DNA of 6,765 nucleotides from Pseudomonadota bacterium (lineage in GTDB: Bacteria; Pseudomonadota; Alphaproteobacteria; Rhizobiales; Xanthobacteraceae). The position numbers were made by a program, and so were the translations under genes. Shown here piece after piece: positions 1-3,513 of the stretch (positions within the stretch are counted from its first letter, which is position 1; every line of letters starts with the position of its first letter). The notes beneath the pieces are model-generated. The model saw only the letters and a program-made list of their open reading frames with translations. It had not been told where the DNA came from and did no database searches. The stretch covers positions 1 to 6,765 of the forward strand of contig JAEZBA010000044.1 in assembly GCA_023430245.1 (NCBI GenBank). Direction: 5' to 3'.

Positions 1-758
1 CGCCGCAACCGGCCTTCAGCCTTCGGGGTCTTGCGCGGAAAGCTCTCCTGGTCGCCGCGCCGGCGCGCGCCGCCCGGCGCGGGCCCGGGGCAGAGCGCGC
101 AGGCCGGCTTCTTCGGCGTGCAGATGGTGGCGCCGAGGTCCATCATCGCCTGCGCGAAATCGCCCGGCCGCGCGTCCGGCGTCAGCGTCGCAGCGCGTTC
201 GCGGATGATCGGCTTGGCGCCGGGCAGGGGCGCTTCGATGGCGTACAGGCGGGTCACGACCCGCTCGATATTGCCGTCGACCGGTGATGCCTTGCGGTCG
301 AAGGCGATGGCGGCAATGGCGGCGGCCGTATAGGCGCCGATGCCGGGGAGGGCGAGGAGTTCCGCCTCGGTCTGGGGGAAACGGCCGCCATGCCGTTCGA
401 GGATTGCGCGAGCACAGGCGTGAAGATTGCGAGCACGGGCGTAGTAACCCAATCCGGCCCAGAGCTTCAGCACTTCTTCGAGCCTGTCCGCGGCCAGGTC
501 GGTCACCGTCGGCCAGCGCTGAAGGAAGCGCAGAAAATACGGCGCGGCTGCTTTGACGGTCGTTTGCTGCAGCATGATTTCCGACAGCCACACCCGGTAA
601 GGGTCTGACGGCGCACCGCTTTCCGCCCGCCACGGCAATCTTCGGCGGTGCCTGTCATACCAGGCAAGCAAGGCCGCCGCCGAGACTGGCGACGCCGCAT
701 CGGCGGATTTGCCTGATCGGTCGGGCTTTTTCCGCGCCTTGCGGTTTGCTAGCGTCAT
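1..758 (-). CDS. mutY: MutY, A/G-specific adenine DNA glycosylase (partial, N-terminal 252 residues)
   Basis: MutY removes adenine mispaired with 8-oxoguanine or guanine, preventing G:C to T:A mutations. Reading leftward from the ATG at 758-756 gives an open frame to the window edge. After a basic, low-complexity tail of about 25 residues come LPWR (41-44), SDPYRVWLSEIMLQQT with the catalytic Glu60, LGYYARARNL (103-112), the helix-hairpin-helix LPGIGAYT (137-144), PVDGN with the catalytic Asp161, and MMDLGATIC leading into the iron-sulfur motif. Cysteines are at 213, 220 and 223 (C-x6-C-x2-C), but residue 229, where the fourth ligand (C-x5-C) is expected, is Gly (GGC, 74-72). The frame continues normally afterwards (RRRGDQESFPRK), so this looks like a substitution, not an indel. 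The C-terminal 8-oxoG-recognition domain lies outside the window. The start is chosen as the only ATG before the catalytic core; no clear ribosome binding site precedes it. Confidence 0.93.
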   Translation of the reverse strand, partial: MTLANRKARKKPDRSGKSADAASPVSAAALLAWYDRHRRRLPWRAESGAPSDPYRVWLSEIMLQQTTVKAAAPYFLRFLQRWPTVTDLAADRLEEVLKLWAGLGYYARARNLHACARAILERHGGRFPQTEAELLALPGIGAYTAAAIAAIAFDRKASPVDGNIERVVTRLYAIEAPLPGAKPIIRERAATLTPDARPGDFAQAMMDLGATICTPKKPACALCPGPAPGGARRRGDQESFPRKTPKAEGRLR

Positions 759-759
759 G
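756..759. promoter_or_regulatory. Shared CATG holding both divergent start codons (mutY and DUF721 gene)
   Basis: The palindromic tetramer CATG contains the predicted mutY ATG on the minus strand (758-756) and the predicted DUF721-protein ATG on the plus strand (757-759). The two reading frames would therefore overlap by two bases at their 5' ends with no intergenic space. If both starts are right, each promoter must lie inside the other gene, or the transcripts have almost no leader. No Shine-Dalgarno is evident on either side. One or both starts could be misassigned. Confidence 0.5.
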
Positions 760-1287
760 CGACCCGTGTGGCAGAGGCCCAAGCGCCGAACAAGCCCGAA
801 CAAGGCCGGATTCTTGAACAAGCCCAGACGCTTCGCCCGTCCGCTGACAGACATCGCTGGCTCGCTGCTGGCTGACAGTTTCCGCAAACAGGGCTTCGCC
901 TCGTCGGAACTGGTGGTGCGCTGGTCGGCGATCGTCGGCGACGATGTGGCGCAATATGCCGAGCCGCTTAAAATCCAGGGGCCGCGCGGCCCGGTGGGGC
1001 GGCAGCCCGAGCCCGGCACCCTGGTGCTGCGGGTCGCCGGCCCCGCCGCGATCGAGATCCAGCACCTGTCGGGCGTGATCCTGGAGCGGGTGAACCGATA
1101 TTTCGGCTTTGCCGCCATCGCGAAGATAGCGATCCGGCAGGCACCGCTGCGCCGCGTCCCGGTCCGGCCGGACCGCGCGCTCGACCCGCAAGCTGTTGAA
1201 CGCGTTGCTGGAACCCTGCCGGACTCAGCCGATCCGGCGCTGAAAGAGGCGCTCGCCCGGCTCGGCGCCGCCATCAAGGGAAAGTGA
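757..1287 (+). CDS. DUF721 / DciA-like protein
   Basis: This 176-residue basic protein carries a DUF721 domain at about residues 31-131. Visible family features are the amphipathic helix with FRKQGF (42-47), the segment ELVVRWSAIVG with its conserved Trp (51-61), and the strand-helix GTLVLRVAGPAAIEIQHLS (87-105), followed by ILERVNRYFG. DUF721 includes DciA, which in many bacteria helps load the replicative helicase DnaB. Whether this alphaproteobacterial member does so is inference. The N-terminal 25 residues (several Arg/Lys) and the tail after residue 132 look less ordered. The ATG at 757 is preferred. A TTG at 709 in the same frame would extend well into mutY on the other strand, and a TTG at 814 (FLNKPRR) is a possible later start. 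No clear Shine-Dalgarno precedes 757. It is divergent from mutY and 100 bases upstream of the dsbA-like gene. Confidence 0.85.
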   Translation: MRPVWQRPKRRTSPNKAGFLNKPRRFARPLTDIAGSLLADSFRKQGFASSELVVRWSAIVGDDVAQYAEPLKIQGPRGPVGRQPEPGTLVLRVAGPAAIEIQHLSGVILERVNRYFGFAAIAKIAIRQAPLRRVPVRPDRALDPQAVERVAGTLPDSADPALKEALARLGAAIKGK

Positions 1288-1376
1288 CGGCGATCCGGGT
1301 GGTGGCGGAGCCGCCGCGCCATTGCCACATCCCTTGTGACAGGATAGCCAGACCCCGAATTTGCCGGTTCAGCCGC

Positions 1377-1381
1377 AGGAG
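1377..1381 (+). promoter_or_regulatory. Ribosome binding site of the dsbA-like gene
   Basis: AGGAG lies 6 bases before the GTG at 1388. This spacing decides the start in favour of GTG 1388 over the in-frame TTG at 1361. It also places the twin-arginine motif at residues 5-6, as expected for a Tat signal. Confidence 0.8.
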
Positions 1382-1387
1382 TTTTCC

Positions 1388-2056
1388 GTGCTCATCACCC
1401 GCCGCCAGTTTCTCGCCACATCTGCTGCCTTTTCGGCCGTGCTCGCACTCCCGTTCGGCAGAGGGTCTGCGTTGGTCGGCGATTTTGTCGGCGCCGCGCA
1501 GGCGCAGTCCGTGAGTTCGGTCGAACTGATGCAGGCAGGCCCGCTCGGCGACGTGGTTGTGGGCAAGGACGACGCGCCCGTCACCATCATCGAATATGCT
1601 TCGATGACCTGCGGCCATTGCGCAACCTTCCACAACACCACCTATCCGGAACTGAAGAAGAAATATATCGACACCGGCAAGGTGAAATACATCCTGCGCG
1701 AATTCCCGCTCGACCCGCTGGCGGCCGCGGGCTTCATGCTGGCGCGCTGCGCCGGCAACGACAAGTATCACGCCATGATCGAGATGCTGTTCGACAAGCA
1801 GAAGGAATGGGTGGTGCAGAACCCGATTCCGCCGCTGCTGGCGCTGGCCAAGCAGGCAGGCTTCACGCAGGAGAGCTTCGAATCCTGCCTGAAGGATCAG
1901 AAGATCCTGGAGGCGATCGAGAGCGTCCGCACCCATGCCGCCGACAAGCTCGGCGTGCAATCGACGCCGACCTTCTTCATCAACGGCAAGCTGTTCCGCG
2001 GCACTCTGACCATCGCCGAACTCGACAAACAGCTCGAGCCGTTTCTGAAGAGCTGA
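1388..2056 (+). CDS. DsbA-family thiol:disulfide oxidoreductase with Tat signal
   Basis: This 222-residue protein is predicted to be exported to the periplasm and to form, reduce or isomerise disulfides. The signal peptide begins LITRRQFLA with twin arginines at 5-6, followed by a hydrophobic stretch at about 9-23. A likely signal-peptidase site is AQA|Q after residue 39. The mature part has the thioredoxin fold of the DsbA/DsbG/BdbD type: strand VTIIEYASMT, redox motif Cys75-Gly-His-Cys78, a helical insertion (about 100-170), then QSTPTFFING with the cis-proline at 194. The motif CGHC is typical of bacterial periplasmic members; thioredoxins usually have CGPC. One further cysteine lies in LARCAGND and one in ESCLKDQ, so an extra disulfide is possible. 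It sits downstream of the DUF721 gene with 100 bases between them, enough for its own promoter. Partner and substrates cannot be read from the sequence. Confidence 0.92.
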   Translation: MLITRRQFLATSAAFSAVLALPFGRGSALVGDFVGAAQAQSVSSVELMQAGPLGDVVVGKDDAPVTIIEYASMTCGHCATFHNTTYPELKKKYIDTGKVKYILREFPLDPLAAAGFMLARCAGNDKYHAMIEMLFDKQKEWVVQNPIPPLLALAKQAGFTQESFESCLKDQKILEAIESVRTHAADKLGVQSTPTFFINGKLFRGTLTIAELDKQLEPFLKS

Positions 2057-2082
2057 GGTTAGCCGCGCGTTCTGAGGGGCAC

Positions 2083-2101
2083 GGCCGGGCTCGACCCGGC
2101 C
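2083..2101. repeat. Palindrome downstream of dsbA-like gene (repeat, possible weak terminator)
   Basis: A perfect 7-bp stem GGCCGGG / CCCGGCC with a 5-base loop (CTCGA) lies 26 bases after the dsbA stop. A TTTT run follows at 2109-2112, 7 bases past the stem, so weak intrinsic termination is possible. From memory, near-identical GGCCGGG-CTTGA-CCCGGCC hairpins are very frequent between genes in Bradyrhizobium-type genomes, so a dispersed palindromic repeat is the more likely identity. Confidence 0.6.
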
Positions 2102-2139
2102 ATCGCGCTTTTCAGTTGAGGGACGCTGTTGAGACGTGG

Positions 2140-2162
2140 ATGCCCGCCACAAGCGCGGGCAT
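2140..2162. repeat. Second intergenic palindrome (ATGCCCGC / GCGGGCAT)
   Basis: A perfect 8-bp inverted repeat with a 7-base loop follows the first palindrome by 38 bases. The preceding context GACGTGG and the ATGCCCG core recall, from memory, a second type of dispersed hairpin common in this bacterial group. The two hairpins probably form one composite repeat unit, about 2072-2185. No T-run follows. Confidence 0.55.
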
Positions 2163-2176
2163 AGCTAGCCCGTGAC

Positions 2177-2192
2177 GTGATGCCGCGCTGAT
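2177..2192 (+). repeat. 16-bp direct repeat, copy 1 (intergenic)
   Basis: GTGATGCCGCGCTGAT occurs here and again, exactly, at 2371-2386 inside the putative antitoxin gene, where it is part of the codons for SDAALI. Identity stops at both flanks. The match is longer than expected by chance in a window of this size. Confidence 0.6.
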
Positions 2193-2223
2193 ACTCGCGA
2201 ACTCGCTCGCAGCCCAAGCGCCC

Positions 2224-2252
2224 TTGGCATCTCGGTGGTTTCCGGTTATATA
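2224..2252 (+). promoter_or_regulatory. Predicted sigma-70-type promoter of the toxin-antitoxin operon
   Basis: A -35-like TTGGCA (2224-2229, one mismatch to TTGACA) is followed after 17 bases by TATATA (2247-2252). An overlapping TATAAC at 2249-2254 is a better -10 match but with a 19-base spacer. Transcription would start near 2259, giving a short leader before the ATG at 2277. The -10 box lies at the centre of a perfect palindrome. Confidence 0.6.
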
Positions 2253-2262
2253 ACCGGAAACC
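2237..2262. promoter_or_regulatory. Perfect 26-bp palindrome, probable autoregulatory operator
   Basis: The half-site GGTTTCCGGTTAT is followed directly by its exact reverse complement, with no spacer and no mismatch. It covers the predicted -10 box and lies 14 bases before the antitoxin start codon. Antitoxins, and antitoxin-toxin complexes of VapBC type, typically repress their own operon by binding inverted repeats in this position. An operator is therefore the natural reading, but binding has not been shown here. Confidence 0.7.
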
Positions 2263-2263
2263 T

Positions 2264-2269
2264 AAGAGG
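2264..2269 (+). promoter_or_regulatory. Ribosome binding site of the putative antitoxin gene
   Basis: AAGAGG ends 7 bases before the ATG at 2277. This supports that start over the in-frame GTG at 2235, which would begin upstream of the promoter's -10 box. Confidence 0.65.
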
Positions 2270-2276
2270 CGTCGTG

Positions 2277-2579
2277 ATGGCCACTAAATCTCAAATTCGG
2301 GCCACCCGATCGCATCGACGGCGCGCAACGGCACGCGGTCTTGTGCGGGTAGAGGTTCAGGCCCCTAGAAGTGATGCCGCGCTGATCCGTGCCGTGGCCG
2401 AGACGCTGCGAAGCAAACCCGAAAAAGCGAAAGCCCTGCGGTCCACTCTGGAGAAGGCGCTGGTGGATACCGAAATCACGACGGCGTTCGATGTTTTCGG
2501 TTCCGACCTTCCGGACGACGCCTTTGCGGGCGTGTTCGATCAGCCGCGTCAAAAGGACTGGCGCGAGATCGATCTGTGA
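2277..2579 (+). CDS. Putative antitoxin of the VapC toxin (family not recognised)
   Basis: The product is 100 residues. The first 20 are strongly basic (RATRSHRRRATAR). Next come a predicted strand GLVRVEVQAP (21-30) and two helices: SDAALIRAVAETLRS (32-46) and PEKAKALRSTLEKAL (48-62). This strand-helix-helix order resembles a ribbon-helix-helix DNA-binding antitoxin. The C-terminal third (about 71-100) is acidic and aromatic, with FDVFGSDLPDDAF and DWREIDL, as expected of a tail that binds and neutralises a toxin. The role is inferred mainly from position: it precedes a PIN-domain toxin with a 4-base overlap, and its promoter carries a perfect operator-like palindrome. I do not recognise it as VapB, Phd, MazE or RelB by sequence. 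The ATG at 2277 is chosen for its ribosome binding site. Confidence 0.78.
   Translation: MATKSQIRATRSHRRRATARGLVRVEVQAPRSDAALIRAVAETLRSKPEKAKALRSTLEKALVDTEITTAFDVFGSDLPDDAFAGVFDQPRQKDWREIDL
2371..2386 (+). repeat. 16-bp direct repeat, copy 2 (inside antitoxin gene)
   Basis: Exact second copy of the 16-mer found at 2177-2192, 194 bases downstream of the first. It lies in the coding frame of the putative antitoxin, across the end of the predicted beta strand and the start of the first helix. Confidence 0.6.
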
Positions 2580-2989
2580 GGTTCCTGCTCGACACCAATG
2601 TCATTTCCGAAATCCGCAAGCGCGAAAGAGCACATCCGAATGTTGCGCGCTGGGTCGCCCGCACGCCGGCGACTGACATTGGAACGAGTGTGGTGGTGCT
2701 CGCGGAAATCCGGCGTGGCATTGAATTGAAACGGCGAAGCGACAAGGTGCAGGCCGCAGCTCTTGACCTGTGGTTTACGCAGATGCGGACGCGGCTTGGC
2801 GACCGTGTTCTGCCAATCGACGAGCCGATCGCCGAGGCCTGGGCGATCCTTGGCGTGCCCGACCCGCTTCCGCTGATCGACGGGCTGCTCGCAGCGACCG
2901 CCAAGGTCCGCGGCCTGACGCTGGTTACCCGTAACGTCGGCGATATCGCCCGCACCGGGGTGATCGTGCTTGATCCGTTCGCGGGTTAG
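2576..2989 (+). CDS. vapC: VapC-family PIN-domain ribonuclease toxin
   Basis: The product is 137 residues, the usual size for VapC/FitB toxins, which are Mg2+-dependent endoribonucleases that cleave RNA (tRNA or rRNA in studied cases) when the antitoxin is lost. The PIN acidic residues are in place: Asp6 in FLLDTNVISE, Glu44 in VVVLAEIRRGIE, Asp102 in PLIDGLLAATA, and Asp123 after LVTRN (118-123). The ending IARTGVIVLDPF matches the last strand of the fold. The GTG start at 2576 overlaps the antitoxin TGA (GTGA, 2576-2579), so the two are probably translationally coupled, with the antitoxin made first. All expected active-site residues are present, so the toxin appears intact. Target RNA cannot be deduced. 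Confidence 0.92.
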   Translation: MRFLLDTNVISEIRKRERAHPNVARWVARTPATDIGTSVVVLAEIRRGIELKRRSDKVQAAALDLWFTQMRTRLGDRVLPIDEPIAEAWAILGVPDPLPLIDGLLAATAKVRGLTLVTRNVGDIARTGVIVLDPFAG

Positions 2990-2993
2990 CTGG

Positions 2994-3107
2994 TTAAAGC
3001 AATGTCCCATGTAGTGCAAAGAACAGCACAGCGAAAATGGCTAGGCTCGCTACGAGTGCAAAGATTCCCAAACCCCTTCGGCGGTAGCCTCGAAATAAGT
3101 GCCGCAA
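2994..3107 (-). CDS. Possible small single-pass membrane protein (weak candidate)
   Basis: From a TTG at 3107-3105, this frame gives 37 residues: a very basic start (RHLFRGYRRRG) followed by a continuous hydrophobic stretch from about residue 13 to the end (GIFALVASLAIFAVLFFAL...). That is a typical N-in membrane anchor by the positive-inside rule. The frame is open upstream to a CTG at 3161-3159, just after a stop. There is no ATG or GTG start and no obvious ribosome binding site, which is the main argument against it. The best ribosome binding site and ATG nearby (GGAGG, ATG at 3139-3137) open a different frame. It is convergent with vapC, with stop codons 4 bases apart. It may be a decayed gene, a frameshifted one, or chance. 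Confidence 0.25.
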   Translation of the reverse strand: MRHLFRGYRRRGLGIFALVASLAIFAVLFFALHGTLL

Positions 3108-3139
3108 CGGACAAAGAGCCGGTTCTTTCTCAAAGCCAT
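3050..3139 (-). CDS. Possible 29-aa leader-like ORF with strong ribosome binding site (weak candidate)
   Basis: ATG at 3139-3137 is preceded by GGAGG (minus strand, 3149-3145) with a 5-base spacer, the best translation start signal in this intergenic region. The frame yields 29 residues starting MALRKNRLFVRCGTYFE and ends at a TAG (3052-3050). The product has no recognisable feature. It overlaps, in another frame, the hydrophobic reading frame at 2994-3107. A single-base indel or frameshift could join the two into one basic-plus-transmembrane protein. Presence of translation is speculative. Confidence 0.2.
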   Translation of the reverse strand: MALRKNRLFVRCGTYFEATAEGVWESLHS

Positions 3140-3387
3140 ATGTACCTCCGAACCCATGCAGGGTGAGTGTTCAGTCGCAAACCTTGGAGGTGCATTAAGT
3201 GCTGCCCATCGTGTCACTTGATCGGGCTAACTCGCCTTCTCGTCAATCAAGCGCTGTCAGCAAAACACGGGCGCGATCCGATTAAACGCGGCCCCACCCG
3301 CCCTTAGGCTCCTCGCCGCAACCCTCAAAATTCCCTGTCAACACTGATTTTTCCGCGATTTCAGCGACTTGGGGGAAACGCGGTTTT

Positions 3388-3410
3388 CGCCTTGCCCTTG
3401 GCACAAGGCG
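3388..3410. other. Short hairpin upstream of smc
   Basis: A perfect 7-bp inverted repeat CGCCTTG / CAAGGCG with a 9-base loop lies 103 bases before the smc start. An alternative 5-bp pairing CCTTG / CAAGG with a 3-base loop is nested in it. No T-run follows. It could be a leader structure or a repeat remnant. Confidence 0.3.
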
Positions 3411-3513
3411 TCCCCATTCTCCGGCCTCCTCAGGGGTGCGCTTTGAGCGATTCGCCCCCCGGATCTGAAAAAAGGCGTCCGCGGGCGCCGGCACGGAAAG
3501 AAGAAGTCCAGCA

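Larger units (their letters stand above)
2990..3513. other. Intergenic region between vapC and smc, no confident gene
   Basis: This 524-base stretch has no protein I can assign with confidence. The left part (about 2990-3200) is visibly richer in A/T than its surroundings and holds two overlapping short minus-strand reading frames, listed separately. A 6-bp inverted repeat CTTGAT / ATCAAG lies at 3217-3222 and 3246-3251. A 7-bp hairpin CGCCTTG / CAAGGCG is at 3388-3410. I see no tRNA, no other RNA gene, no terminator with a T-run after vapC, and no convincing -35/-10 pair for smc, although its promoter is most likely here. AAGAAG at 3501-3506 is a plausible ribosome binding site for smc. Confidence 0.6.

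Noticed and set aside
30..122. Frameshift as the reason for the missing fourth cysteine in MutY
   Set aside because: The residues after position 229 (RRRGDQESFPRK) follow at the normal distance from the third cysteine in the same frame, so an uncompensated indel is not supported.
16..633. A 205-codon minus-strand frame overlapping mutY
   Set aside because: It is out of frame with the MutY motifs and has Arg/Pro/Gly-rich shadow composition. The true mutY frame runs from 758 to the window edge without a stop.
1304..1315. GGCGG-AG-CCGCC inverted repeat after the DUF721 gene as a terminator
   Set aside because: The loop would be only two bases and no T-run follows; it is likely a by-product of GC-rich sequence.
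1274..2152. A 292-codon minus-strand frame antisense to the dsbA-like gene
   Set aside because: Same cause: it lies in the reverse-complement codon phase of a real gene that avoids TTA/CTA/TCA. The sense strand encodes a clear Tat signal, CGHC motif and cis-proline.
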